Assembly: GCA_963082975.1 (NCBI GenBank)
Contig: OY720347.1
Span: 17,001,187 to 17,065,186 of the forward strand
Length of the DNA: 64,000 nt
Source: Labia minor
Taxonomy: Eukaryota > Arthropoda > Insecta > Dermaptera > Spongiphoridae
Reading direction: 5' to 3'
The translations under genes were made by a program, and so were the position numbers. Position 1 is the stretch's first letter; the number at the start of each line of letters is the position of its first letter. Shown here piece after piece: positions 23,839 to 35,964 of this stretch. The notes below the pieces were generated by a model. It was not told where the DNA came from. It saw only the letters and a list, made by a program, of their open reading frames with translations, and made no database searches.

Positions 23839-24255
23839 CTGGAGTGTCTCCACTCGATTATCTCGCAAATTTGAATTGGATTAATTAATATATATTATAT
23901 TTTAATTAAATTTAATTAATTATAAATTAAAATTAATAAATAATATTTATTAAATCAGCGCATGTTTGGTTCTTTGTTGATGGCACCACGTCAAGGGTTG
24001 GCGCGTGATTTGCAGTGTTAAAAAATTAATTCCGGTACTTTCAGCGATTCAATCAAGCTGAAATTCTATATATATCAGTTTAATACAATTTTACGAAAAC
24101 AAACAAAACTACGAATTTTGAATAATTCCCGTATACCGAATTTCATTATTCTAGCTCAAACAGTTTTTGCGTAATCTTGTCTACATACATACACACATCG
24201 ACACACACACACATACACATTTTCGTGATCGCAATACTATCTCTGGCGAGATAGT
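23839..24255 (-). repeat. Interspersed family A copy 2
   Basis: Starts CTGGAGTGTCTCCACTCGAT and ends with the perfect hairpin ACTATCTCTGGCGAGATAGT. Contains GGTACTTTCAGCGATTC and CTAGCTCAAACAGTTTTTGC. The middle half of family A is deleted compared with copies 3 and 5. It lies only 114 bp from the end of the hAT element. Confidence 0.8.
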
Positions 24256-26069
24256 AAAAATTGATATTTTTATTCAATAAATGTTAAGAAAGCGGAATTA
24301 AATTCAAATTTTAATTAAATTTTGAGTTCTATAAATAATAAAAAAATAAATAAATTATTAATAATAGTTTAGTTATATTTAAAGAAAGTTTTATATTTAT
24401 TTTATTTGACTGTCTAATTATTTTATAAAAACATAATTGGTTATTGAAAATATTGAATCTTTCAATTCTAATTGAATATAGGTAAATGTGACAAAGTTTT
24501 CTCTTTAAACAATTTTTGTCACTGAAAAATATTTTTTCTGAATTTATTTAATTTAATTAATTTTCAGTTATCTGTAGAATGTGAAAAAATGAAGATTTAG
24601 CAAGTTAGATTTATAAATTTCCTAAAGAATCTAGTTTTTTTCTTTCTTTTTTTTTAGAAAAATACTTTTTTATTAATATTTTCCTTTTTCTATTAAATAC
24701 TTTAAAGTTTACGATGAAATTGACTTCTTGTACTTTTTCCATTATTTTTCAACTTTCCATATTTATGCTAATGAAATATATTTGCAAAGAAAGTAAGTGG
24801 GAGAGTAAACAGACTTGGCGAATAAAAAAAGGAAAGTCAATCGATGGTGACAGACAGTCACTCAGACGACAAGACGATTGGGGGTTGCTGGGCGGCAGGG
24901 AGTGGGGTGGTAGTTGCCATGGGGTGTGGTATGCTTGTCATTCAACTGAGATTGAATGCTGGAATCCGAGTGGTTCAACTTGGAGTCGGGATGTGGGTTG
25001 GGGCAGGGGGGGCGGGGAGGGGGAAGCGAAAAGAGAGGATGTTAAAATAACACTCGGCAAAGGAACTGAACGAGACGCCCAAAAGATATCGAAAAGTATT
25101 TAAAGAAAATCTCTGATCGACGAAAATGACTAACATTTCGTTATTCTTATCAAAATTTGATCAATGATCCTGTCAAAATAAAAAATCTTTCTATATTGAT
25201 AAGAAATTATCTTTAAAAAGAAGAACGAAGATTAAAATATGACGTTTAAATAAATGGATATATTTTTTTAATCTTCATTACAATCATTTTTCAATTAATA
25301 GAAAATTATTAGTTAGAGAATTTTTTTTAAAAAAAAAACTTAAAAAAACAAACCAAAACATTGTATGCATCTGAACTGAAAACAAACTTCAGAACTGAAT
25401 ATAATCAAATAAAAAACGTTTACTTTGAATAGTTTTTTAGAAAATTTCGGTTTTAGTATTTTCCTTCAGTCGCTAAAAAATTACAAGATAACCGCAACTC
25501 AACAAACAAGAAATATCCCCTTCTTTTCAGTTTAAGAATACCTGATTGTATTTACCAGTGGCATACCTTACATATTCTATATACGTGTATATATTTAAAT
25601 TAAATCAATGATACAATGTTGTAGAAGCATGTTAGTAGCTAAATTTTGGCAATTGCTCTTGAGTATGTATGCTTAATAATAATGTTGAGGGAAATTGTTC
25701 ACTGGGGTGGTTTCACATTATCTTCCCCCTGAGGCTTTTATTATACCCAAATGATATTTGTCGTGCAAATTACCACCTTGAATAGGTCATTCCCTTTGCC
25801 CATTTGTATATTTATAATAAATGAAAAAATGATCGATTGCCGTGGATCATTATTCCCTGCCAATATTATCTCTACTTTTTTTACTTATATAAAAACAAAA
25901 ACTTAAAATCACTTTGAACTCTTTCTAAAATTTTCATCTTTCTTCTGAATCGATAACTTAGTTTGTTTTTTTAATTAATTATAATAAAATATAAAAATGT
26001 TCTTACAATTTAACTTTAATTTAATTTTTTTTTTAAATTTTTCTTTACACTAGTTATAAAACAAATAAG
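24256..26069. other. Gene-free stretch with two islands
   Basis: At 24835-25080 there is a G-rich block (GGGGTTGCTGGGCGGCAGGG, and a run GGGGCAGGGGGGGCGGGGAG). It gives a 129-codon plus-strand frame from 24714, but the composition is purine-skewed and no family is recognised. At 25540-25860 there is an island of unique sequence with TTTTATTATACC, ATTTGTCGTGCAAATTACC and ATGATCGATTGCC, a candidate conserved non-coding element. Confidence 0.4.
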
Positions 26070-26649
26070 CTGGAGTATCTCCATCGACTATCTCGCAATT
26101 TGAATTGGATTAAATAACATATATTATATTTAAATTAAATTTAATTAATTAAATTATAAATTAAAATTAATACTTAACATCGATTTGGTTCTTTGTTGAT
26201 GGCACCATGCCACGTGCTGGTGCGTTATTTGCAGTCGTGTTAAAAAATTAATTCCGGTACTTTCAGCGATTCAATCAAACAGAAATACTATATATAGCAG
26301 TTTTATACAATTTTTAATCATGTGAAAAACTTTAAACATATATCTTTATTTATACGGACACATTAGAGGAAAAAAATCAAAACGTAGTAGGTAATGACCT
26401 ACAATGAGCTACATTTCTCAAAAGCTGATAGAAAACTACGAATTTTGAATAATGCCCGTGTACCAAATTTCATTACTCTAGCTCAAACAATTTTTGCGTA
26501 ATCTTGTCTACATACATATATACACACACAGAGAGACATTTTTCTCAACCTTAGTGAAAATGACTCAAGGACCTTCAAAACATATAAAAACATCCAAATC
26601 TCAACATCGAAAATTTTCGTGATCGCAATACTATCTCTGGCGAGATGAT
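26070..26649 (-). repeat. Interspersed family A copy 3
   Basis: Near full length. Begins CTGGAGTATCTCCATCGACT and ends ACTATCTCTGGCGAGATGAT, with the usual internal boxes, including ACCTTAGTGAAAATGACTCA and CATCGAAAATTTTCGTGATC. Confidence 0.8.
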
Positions 26650-26961
26650 AAAATCAACTATTAGTTGAAATTTTATAATATTTTCTAATATTTTCAACAA
26701 GAAACAGAATAATTAAATTTACCTATGAAATTTGTTCATACCATTTTGAGAAAATTTAATTAAATTTTTTTTTACTTTATTTTATCACGTTTACTGATAA
26801 TTAGAAAGAAGAATGTAATAGATCTTATAATTGAATTTTGGTAGATTTATTATTAATGAGAAAATATCAAATATTTTATACATATATAATTTATTTAATA
26901 GTCATTTCTTTATTTGAAAGTGATTCTTACAATAGCCAATAACTCGTTTAATTAATAAATT

Positions 26962-27100
26962 TACACACATACATACACACACACAGATATTTTTCTCAAC
27001 CTTAGTGAAAATGACCCAGGGACCTTCAATACGTATAAAAACATCAAAATCTCGACATCGAAATTTTCCGTAATCGTAATACTATCTCAATCGAGACAAT
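26962..27100 (-). repeat. Interspersed family A copy 4, one end only
   Basis: Covers the ACACAC, CCTTAGTGAAAATGACC and CATCGAAATTTTCCGTAATC end of the family and the diverged end hairpin ACTATCTCAATCGAGACAAT. The other end is absent. Confidence 0.7.
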
Positions 27101-27390
27101 AAAAAAGTTTTATGTAATGCAACACATATTTCTTTTTCTTATTATTTATCATATTATTAATAGAGCAAATTATAATTAAATATTATATTATATTATATTA
27201 ACAAAAACATGGTAAAAACCTCGAAAATTTATATCAAAGATTGTGGTAAAGATTTACTTGTATTTTAAATTACCAAGATATGATTTACCTTATTTTATTG
27301 CTGCAATAAAATAATAAATCAATCAGATTAAGAAAAGTATTCGATTAATATATTATCATGTTCCAAACAATATAAAAAAATAAAAAAAAA

Positions 27391-27656
27391 CCTGACTTTG
27401 TACGTCCTACGCAAGGACAACCCCTATCAAGCCGGTTATATCAATGAGGTGTCCTATGATCAGTAGAACGGGTCCTCTCAACCTTTACTTTGATTTTCTT
27501 GATCGGAGGCGCTATCAAGTAGCTTTTCCCCAATGTTGTTCCCGGAGGCTGGGTTGACTCCGTCCCATAGGCCCCAGCTAGGGAAATTCCCGGGACTTGA
27601 ACCCGGGACCATGTGAATGTGAGGCAGATTCTCTACCCACACACCCAATGGCGCAT
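27391..27656 (-). repeat. tRNA-derived SINE, well preserved copy
   Basis: The reverse complement of this region is nearly identical to 14305-14589. Its B-box-like part reads GGTTCAAGTCCCGGG, closer to a tRNA consensus than the other copy. An imperfect A-rich direct repeat (AATATAAAAAAATAA at 27368-27382 and AATACAAAAAAATAA to the right) looks like its TSD. Confidence 0.85.
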
Positions 27657-28608
27657 TTAATACAAAAAAATAATATATAATATATATTATATTTCTATTA
27701 TTAAATTCCGTCTTAATAATACTCTACTCTTCTATATTTTTTACTTAATTTCCAATTTGTTTTACAATCAATTTATCTATCAGGTTAAAACCTATCCTTA
27801 AACAAAATTACAATTTATTTATTTAACGTCACTTAATGGTAGTTTAATTAAACTTAATGTCAAATGAAGTATCACTAGATTTTTATATTTCAATGTAATG
27901 GCAAAAATTCCGAAAAAGAAATAAAATAAATCTATTTCTCTCCATTTCCAAGGGGCTCTAAGAAAGAAACAAATTAAATTAAAGTGACAAAGGATATATA
28001 ATTAAAAAAAAAAGTATGCCACGCACTTTTCATTTATTTGTCTTCTTTAATTAATAGTCTCGCTACAATTGTTACGTATTTCATTGATTCAAATTAAATT
28101 CATCATAATCCATTTATAGCTACGTGTCTATTTCTATCTATGTATCCAATACACCCAAGTATAAATAAATATAACGAATGGAATATTTATTTCCAAATTA
28201 ATAATCAACCATTTTATTATAATGACGAGTACTTAAATAAAATTTTTAATTAATCAAATTAATTCTGCTAACATATTTTATTATTTATTATAAAACATAA
28301 ATTCACGGTTTCAGTGGATGTTTTCATTGGAAATTATTACTCGACATTATTACAAGAACATTTCATTTGCAAATATTGACCTGCAACACAGTTTCATAAA
28401 AAAAAGTTACTTCAATAAACACAAACTAAACAAATAAGTATAATAATTAAATAAATATCGCTGTTGATATATCCATTAGCTTTAATCTTTATTTATTTTA
28501 CAATTCAAGATAGAATCTTTTACAACCATTCTAATAACTTTAGTATAATTATTTATTTATTTTTTCAAATAAACTAACTACCTTTTTATTCTAGTTTATT
28601 GACAGTGT
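27657..28608. other. AT-rich gene-free stretch
   Basis: No gene or repeat copy recognised. Confidence 0.5.
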
Positions 28609-28870
28609 GTGGCGTTTATCTATCTATCTCTGTGGCTCTACGGAACTCGTAAGTTCTTGGTCGGAGCAACCATATTTCTCCTGAACCATCCAACTCTTAC
28701 CCTCTCCCATCTCTCTCACGTCCCTCTCTACATTATCCACCCACCGCGTCCTTGTTCTTCAAGCGGGCGTTTCCCACTCGGTCTCCCCACCAATATATTT
28801 TTCGCCATTCTTTCTTCTCCCATTCTAGCCAAGTGCCCTGACCATCGCAACCTTCTCAATTTTATAATTC
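28609..28870 (-). pseudogene. LINE 3'-end relic, C-terminus of reverse transcriptase
   Basis: On the minus strand: RMGEERMAKNILVGRPSGKR, then a frameshifted GRGGW part, then WERVRVGWFRRNMVAPTKNL and a stop followed by GAGATAGATAGATAA. This is the conserved tail of a LINE polyprotein with a (GATA)n end. The 146-codon plus-strand frame across it is a shadow. Confidence 0.7.
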
Positions 28871-30476
28871 TAGTAGCGTTTATATCCTTCATAATAATAA
28901 ACATAATAATAATAATAATGAGTTTAGCAGTAGATTATATTGAATGTTATATTTGGACTTTAGAAAACTGTATCTTTATTTTTATAATCTTCCATTTAAA
29001 AGTCAATCAATACAAAAGAGGAATAATGATTCTCATCTTTAACCTTTGATTGTAGAAATTTATTATTCTCTTACATACTTACTTTTTAAAAGATATAAAT
29101 AGAATAAAAAAATATTAATCTAATCATAATTGATTTAAATTTCAGGAGATTTCTTAAAACATATCTTCTATTTATATTATAGATATATTAATATCAATAA
29201 ATGTATCAAAAAAAAAATAATAAATAAATAAATATTACGAAGATCATAATGATCTCAATGGACGAGGACGAGATGAAAAAAAAAAAACTTTGCAGCCGGA
29301 AACCGAACTTCTTTTAAAGTTGTTGAATTGAAACTTGATAGAATTACTTACTCGCCCTTCGAGAATAATGAAAAAAGTTTTCGTTATCATCATCAAAGGG
29401 TGCTGAAGGAAATGAGCAAGGAGGAGTCGTTAAGGTTTAAGCACCTCAGGTGCAATTACTTGACATGGCATTAAACCTCCCCTCATCCACCCAATCCTCT
29501 ATGATATATTTTGAAAACTCAAAACTTGTTTTAATATTTGTTCGTATACTTCTTTGCTTGAGGGCGTTGAAGGTACAAGATGAACATCAAATAATAAATT
29601 ATCAATATTCCAAAAAAAAAAAACAAAATACAAAAATAAAGCATTTAAAAGAATTCATATATATACTTTTTACTTTATTTTTAAATCGCAGGGAATAAAA
29701 ATAAATATAAAAATAAAAATGATATCTATTTATGAACACCATTGCCAGGGAAAAATTAAATTACTCTAAATAAATCCACTTGTATCATATATTACATAAA
29801 TGTTTTCACATTTAATGTTGCTATTGCAATGAAACACGATAATAAATGAAAAAATAGCTCGGTCATTTTACTGAAAATTGATTCATTTTTTTTAATTTTT
29901 TTATTTTTTAAATGATAAAATTTCAAAATATTATTCTATTTCTCTTTCTATTACTCATACTCTAAATCTTTGTTCGTTTTGATTTTAACATTTAATTAAT
30001 TAAAATAACAGATGAGAACGATTTTTTATACAAAGAAAATAAAATAATATTTACTAGATTAAACCAGGGGCGTAGTAATTCGAAAATTTTAGTGAACACA
30101 CAAGAAGTCTACAAGATCATATAATAATATTAAATATAGTTGAAAAAAGTAAAAAAAAAAATTAAATTTTTATTTATAATAAATTAGAAAGAAAAAAAAA
30201 TTATTTCATTTAACAAAAAATCCACTGAATGTCATATACATGACATCATTCTCTTTTCTATTTTAATTTTAATAAATTATTTATTTAAATTGAATTCAAT
30301 AGAATAATTTTATATTTGGAAAAATTTTTTCATATTTAAACATACAAATCAATAAGTTAGAAAAAATACATAACTCTTAATACTATTATTATCTTATTAA
30401 ATACTTAAATAATAAAAATGCTAATAATAATAATAATTTTGGTATTGAGAAATATAAAAAGTTAGTACTACTCAAT
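28871..30476. other. AT-rich stretch with one island
   Basis: At 29255-29490 an island is less AT-rich (GCAGCCGGAAACCGAACTTC, CACCTCAGGTGCAATTAC with a CACCT-GAGGTG palindrome). No coding sense recognised; candidate conserved non-coding DNA. The remainder is A/T runs. Confidence 0.4.
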
Positions 30477-30484
30477 ATTTAGAT

Positions 30485-30717
30485 CAGTGATTCTCAACCA
30501 CTGTGCCGCGCCACTTTAGTGTGCCACGAGATTACGAGGCTCTTAAACTTTTTTTTCGAAATTTTTTCAATTTGGTTCTAAAAAAAAAAGGTAAAATGTT
30601 TTTGGGACTACTTTTTTCAATATGGTAAACTTTTACACTTATCTTTTTCTTTGTGTGCCCCAAATTTTTAAACAGTTAAAAGTGTGCCGCGGTAAAAAAA
30701 AAGGTTGAGAATCACTG
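30485..30717. mobile_element. hAT MITE, 233 bp, perfect TSD
   Basis: Ends CAGTGATTCTCAACCACTGT and, inverted, CAGTGATTCTCAACCTTTTT. The 8-bp duplication ATTTAGAT is perfect at 30477-30484 and 30718-30725. Internal GTGCCGCG/CGCGGCAC words are also inverted. No coding capacity. TIR and TSD resemble those of the autonomous element at 20482-23724 but are not identical. Confidence 0.95.
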
Positions 30718-30725
30718 ATTTAGAT

Positions 30726-31677
30726 AATGCAAATCTAAAGTGTCAGTGCGATACATGTAATTTTGTAAAATTACAAATTACGTGTATAAAAGATGAAAAG
30801 TAACTAATATTTGATTTATGACACACTCTCTCGCATGTTTCAATATGCAAAACCTTAAAGAAATCGATATACAAGCATTTTTTGGGATCTCTTTAATTTT
30901 TAGGCTAAATTGGTTCAGATAAATTTAATGCCCCCTAAATTTTACTTTTCCCTTCCAATAACTAATAGTATTAATTAATTTAATTTATAGATCAGTAATA
31001 AATAATGGAATTTATACATGGTATATGTAAAATGGAACAATGATAGTTGAAAAGATCTAATCTTCATTTTGTTGAAGTCATCCGGACTAATTGTATTTCC
31101 CAGAATCTGATTCAGCTGAATTTGTTTATATATTATATATATATTATTAAATTTTAATTATAAACCTCACAGATATATACAAATAAAATTATTATTTATT
31201 TACACAATATAAAAAATTATCCCCTCTATTTTCAATGATTATTGATTACCTCAATTGATGTGTTTTATTTAAGATCAATAGATCAAAGAAAAGCGCAATT
31301 TGTTTAATTAAAATACATATTTAAATAACTGCTTATAATTAGAAATAATTTTAACATAATTAATATTTAATACAAATATATTTCTATTTATTTCCGCATT
31401 TTTAACGAATTAATTTCTATATTATTTCAACGTTGGTTATTTTATTAGTAAAACTAACTAAAAAGTTTATTTTTGCAATATTTATTTAAAACACAAAATA
31501 AATAGAATGAAATGAAATTAATTGATTTTTTAAAAGCATTATTCATTTGACGACAATTATTTACATTCAAATTAAAAATTTGTTCAGATTTTTTTATATC
31601 ATTTTTTTATAATATTAATATTAATATCAATATAGAATAAATTAAAATCTATATCGATATAATAAAGAAAATATATA
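30726..31677. other. AT-rich gene-free stretch
   Basis: No gene recognised. A palindromic TAATATTAATATTAATATCA lies near 31612. Confidence 0.5.
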
Positions 31678-32037
31678 ATTGCACTCAGGGATGGCCAGCA
31701 ACGCGTTACAAGTAACGGCGTTCCTCAACCCCGTTACTTTTTGTAACGGGAACTATAACTCGCTCTTCAAAATAAAAAGGGCAGGTAACGAGTAATGAGT
31801 TCCTCCCGATTTTTTTTTTCAATTTCGCGATTCGGCAAACTTCGAAAGAGTTTGGGGTGTTATGGAAAGCGGCCTTCACGAAATGAACCATACGGCATAT
31901 TGCTAGTGACCGTGTTTCCTATATGACAATTTTTGAGTGGAAAGGACGTAAAAATTTTTTAGATTTTGAATTTGTGTCTTTTATGAAAGATAAAAATAAA
32001 AATATTAACTCTATAGAAAATTACCCCACAATAAAAT

Positions 32038-32662
32038 AAGTTGACCTGTGGCCAGGTCCGAACCGACCGTCTGTTTGAAATAAATTAATTTCCAGCTACA
32101 GAAACAATTTCAAATAATTTTAATATATCTATTAATGTAATAAAAAACAGATATGGATACATAAATAATAAATATAAACATTTTTAATTTTATTTTATTT
32201 ATAATATATATGCAAGACCAGGCTGTGACGTCATGAATGGCTGGATGACGTCATATAATTTTAAATCAAGAAAAAACTAATAAATATGATTTTTCTCGAG
32301 GATAAAACCAATACAAAGTGCATGATTCGTGGTGATATATAAAAAAATCTCCTTTGGTGTGAAAATAACCCTTTCCTTCCTATCGTCGATCGCTAATACT
32401 ACCACTTCCGGTTTCCGGAATTGCACCAAAAGTTGATCAATTCATCCCACTGATGCATTAAGTAAATATACCAAATTTCATCAAAATCGGTTTAGCCGTT
32501 CAGGCTGTACACATCTATACGGACGGACGGACGGACAGACATCATGCTAAAAATACTTTTTTCTGTTTAGAAAATGCATGATTCGTGGAGATATGTAAAA
32601 ATCTCCACATGTGAAATTTGGTGTGAAAACAATACCTCCCTTACTATCGTCGGTCGGTAAAA
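32038..32662 (-). repeat. Interspersed family B copy 2, nested in a hAT element
   Basis: Reverse orientation: starts AAGTTGACCTGTGGCCAGGT and ends CTATCGTCGGTCGGTAAAAA. Very similar to 6133-6757 including the internal duplication and the GGACGGACGGACGGACAGAC tract at 32520-32539. Its insertion split the hAT relic, so it is younger than that element. Confidence 0.85.
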
Positions 32663-32693
32663 AATTATCTCTGTTAAATTTAATACTCATTTA

Positions 32694-32837
32694 TACTCCT
32701 CTGCGCCAGTAGAAAGGTTATTTTCTTTTGCATCATATATACATGCCCCCTCTAGATCTTCTTTATCTGACGAATTGTTTGAACAATTAGCTTTTTTGAA
32801 AGGAAATCAAATTTTTTCCTCTGATAATATTGATTGA
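32694..32837 (+). pseudogene. hAT transposase C-terminal remnant
   Basis: A 47-codon stretch ending TGA reads SSAPVERLFSFASYIHAP, SRSSLSDELFEQLAFLKG and SSDNID. This is the hATC dimerisation domain with its conserved Glu in APVERLFS. The rest of the transposase is gone upstream. It is clearly distinct from the Buster protein at 20868-22718 (CEQAFSVLF there), so it belongs to another hAT lineage. Confidence 0.85.
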
Positions 32838-33328
32838 CAGCATTATTAGTCTACACTTTATCAAGATTTAAAAAGCTTTTTGAATTATATTTTTATATTA
32901 AATTATAGTTTAATTATATTACCTTAATAAGTTTTCTTATAAATGTATATAAAAAACTTTAAAAATCGTATATACTTTTATGAATAAAAATTAAACAAAT
33001 TTATATATTAAATATTCTTTTTTTTTCCCTATCCTAAAAGTTTCTGTTAAGATTGTTGGTATTGTGAGAGTGTAGTCCATCTCTGATATTACTTAAAAGT
33101 AATTTATTTATGGAATAAATATCTTTTAAAGCACTTAAATCGTTTACCCAGGTATGCTCCTAGAAACTACCTGATGTAAACAAGAAAGATTTTTTTTAAG
33201 GAACTGTAACGTTAAGAGTAACCCGTCCCAGGAACTTGTACTGTAAAGAATTCCTATAAAAATGGAAGGAACTTGTAATTGTATCGAGTTCCTCAAAAAT
33301 TGAGGAACGGCCCATCATTGATTGCAAT

Positions 33329-34115
33329 AAATAAATGTGGAATTCAAGGCTCAAACATTCCTTATTCCATTATAATATTAGTTTGTTTTAGGTTTAATTA
33401 CTAAAACAAGCAAAAAAAAATCCTAATTAATAATTACAATGATATTCCATTACTTATATATATACTTCATTGGCGTCAAAATGAAATGTTTTAGAAAATT
33501 TATTTATTTATTGTGCATGTTTTTTTAGACCATTATATATTGGATATATGTAATTAAAAAATAAACGTAAAAATTCTAGTAGATCTATCTAAAGTTATAA
33601 AATTGAATAGGGACTCATTAAATAATATCATATATAATTGACTGACTGTGATAAACCTACAAGCTAATGCATTCAATTAACATATAAAATAACTGTCATA
33701 ATGTATCTAATATTATACAGGTTCTAATCATAATTTAAAAAATTATTCCATTTTTATAATTTATTATTATTATTGTATTATTATTGAGCTTTTTTTAAAC
33801 CACTTTAGCTACTAAAGCAAGTTAATCGAACGATTAAGAAATCATTCATCATTTAATATCATTTATTAACTTTATTAACTTCGATAAGACCAAGAAATCC
33901 CTTCATTGGGGTTACAGCTGTCCTCGCTGAATATACTATAAATCAATCATTAATGTAAAACTATAATTTAAAATATTATTTCATTTTTTTAAAACAATAT
34001 CATCAACACAAAAATATTGACTTAAATCATATCGATAAATAATTTTTAAAAATAATAGGAATTAATAATGTTTTTTTTAATATTTCAAAAGAACATAATG
34101 AGTTAAATAATGGCA
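33329..34115. other. AT-rich gene-free stretch
   Basis: No gene or element recognised. Confidence 0.5.
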
Positions 34116-34309
34116 TATAAAATCCAGTTATTGGCCCCCTGTTATAGTTATTGGCCTAAGTATTCTATAGTGATTATACAACCATACAACAAACGATTAC
34201 AAAACCATAGTTAATAGCGGAATTTTTAAAATAAAAATCTCTTATCATTTGTAATTTAGTGATAAAGGGACAATGACTGCCTCGGGGCCAACCAGTGTAT
34301 ACTTTACCC
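34116..34309 (-). mobile_element. MITE with GGGTAAAG end, copy 2 (diverged)
   Basis: The right end GGGGCCAACCAGTGTATACT followed by TTACCC matches the left end of the 4290-4644 copy in reverse. The left end is eroded to CCAGTTATTGGCCCCC. Shared interior words include TAGTGATTATACAACCATA and AAAATAAAAATCTCTTAT. Confidence 0.75.
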
Positions 34310-34754
34310 TAGTATACTATCAAGAATTTTAATAATTTTTAACTTTTTTGATATTTTTTTTATTTTTATATCACATTGACGTTTGTTCACTTTTGAATAT
34401 TGAATGTTTTGTGTAAATTGAAATGTTCAATCTTGATAAATTTCATTTCAATTTTAATCAATCTAATTAATCTGTATTAATAATTATTTCAACCATCCTA
34501 TTATTTTAAATCCTATAAATTATCATTTTCTGATTAATTTTATTAGATATATCAAAATTTTAAAAAAAACTTCAATGATGATAAAATTGTTTCTATAAAA
34601 ATATTTTTTATATATTTGATATCTTGATATTCTCGTACTTTTTATATTGTCAGCTCAATGAATTATTGTACTACAATGATCCCAATTAGTTTTTCTGTAG
34701 TTCTTTCGAACTATTTTTCAAAGTACATATTCATTTTATTTTGTCATTATATTT
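34310..34754. other. AT-rich gene-free stretch
   Basis: Nothing recognised. Confidence 0.5.
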
Positions 34755-35573
34755 ACTATCTCGCCAGAGATATTATTGCCATCTTGAAAAATTTTCGATG
34801 ATTTTGATGTTTTTATACGTTTTGAAGGATCCTGAATCATTTTCACTAAGGTTGACTAAGGTTCACTAAGATCTGTGTGTGTGAATGTAGACAAGATTAT
34901 GCAAAAACGGTTTGAGCTAGAATCATGAAATTTGTGCATTATTTAAAATTCGTAGTTTTCTATCAACTTTTGAGAAATGTAGCTCATTTTTTTCCTCTAA
35001 AGTGACCGTAAAAATAAAGACATATGTTTGATAGTTTTTCACATTATTAAAAATTGTATAAAACTGCTATATATAGAATTTCAGCTTGATTGAATCGCTG
35101 AAAGTACCGGAATTAATTTTAATTTTTTAACACGTTGACTGCCAATCACGCGCCAGCACGTGACGTGGTGTCATCAATAAAGAGCTAAACATGCACTGTT
35201 TTTATAAACATTATTTATTAATTTTAATTTATAATTTATAATTAATTAAATTTAATTTAAATATAATATATGTTATTTAATCCAATTCAATTCAATTTTG
35301 TTTGTTTTCGTAAAATTGTATCAAACTGCTATAAATAGAATTTTAGCTTGATTGAATCGCTGAAAGTACCGGAATTAATTTTTAAACATTGCAAATCTCA
35401 TGCGCCAACACGTCACGTGGTGCCATCAACAAAGAGCCAAATATGCGCTGATTTAATAAATATTATTTATTAATTTTAATTTATAATTTATAATTAATTT
35501 AATTTAATTTAAATATAATATATGTTATTTAATCCAATTCAAATTGTGAGATAGTCGAATGGAGACAATCCAG
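34755..35573 (+). repeat. Interspersed family A copy 5 with internal duplication
   Basis: Starts with the hairpin ACTATCTCGCCAGAGATATT and ends GTGAGATAGTCGAATGGAGA then CAATCCAG. The part from AAAATTGTAT through GAATCGCTGAAAGTACCGG to TATGTTATTTAATCCAATTC occurs twice (35045-35290 and 35307-35540), which makes this copy longer than the others. It ends 299 bp before the EGF exon. Confidence 0.8.
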
Positions 35574-35872
35574 CTTATTTTAAAAGCAATGAAATGTTAT
35601 AAACCAACTCCATCCAGTCCCACAAACATTTTCTGAAATTCTAACCTTCATATCTATCCCAGTCAATTTTTGCCATTATTCTTCATAATTACACAAAGAA
35701 AAACAACAACAAATTATAATATGCTTAAATATATATATCTAAATTTTGAAGGAATCATTACATTAGAATAAATAGAAATAGTAATAATTGATATGTACCA
35801 GAAATAATTAAAATTCTTAATATTCTTTTATTTCACAAAAAAAAACCTATATTTTGCTTTTATCTGTTACAG
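35574..35872 (+). other. Intron end upstream of the EGF-like exon
   Basis: AT-rich, ending in the tract TTTTGCTTTTATCTGTTACA followed by G, a strong 3' splice site. Confidence 0.6.
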
Positions 35873-35964
35873 ACATGTGGGCACACTACAGTTTCTCTGC
35901 GAGTGTAAAAAAGGTTTTAGTGGTTCGAGTTGTGAACAGCCTCCAGCATTTTCCAATGAGATTG
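35873..35964 (+). CDS. Internal exon of a host gene: second half of an EGF-like domain
   Basis: The exon is 92 bp between CTGTTACAG and GTATGT. It is open in only one useful frame (first base completes a codon), which reads HVGTLQFL then CECKKGFSGSSCEQPPAFSN and EI. This fits the last three cysteines of an EGF repeat, C-x-C-x8-C with the GF and SG turn, matching both PROSITE-type EGF patterns. Intron phases are 2 at the start and 1 at the end. The base composition is far less AT-rich than the flanks. EGF repeats occur in secreted or membrane-bound adhesion and matrix proteins; which protein this belongs to cannot be told from half a domain. The companion exons must lie outside the window or be too diverged for me to see, so introns on both sides are probably very long and TE-filled. 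Confidence 0.8.

Larger units (their letters stand above)
31686..33320 (+). mobile_element. hAT element, internally deleted, with a nested family B copy
   Basis: Ends CAGGGATGGCCAGC and, on the minus strand, CAATGATGGGCCGTTCCTCA. The flanking octamers ATTGCACT (31678-31685) and ATTGCAAT (33321-33328) match at 7 of 8, as expected for an old TSD. Both subterminal parts repeat the words GTTCCTCAA and GTAACG. Inside are a hAT transposase C-terminal remnant and, inserted just before it, a family B copy in reverse orientation. Confidence 0.85.

Noticed and set aside
24714..25103. 129-codon plus-strand frame as a gene
   Set aside because: The sequence is G-rich and low in complexity, no family signature or splice sites stand out, and the start lies in AT-rich DNA.
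28609..29049. 146-codon plus-strand frame as a gene
   Set aside because: It is antisense to a LINE reverse-transcriptase tail, which explains the open frame.
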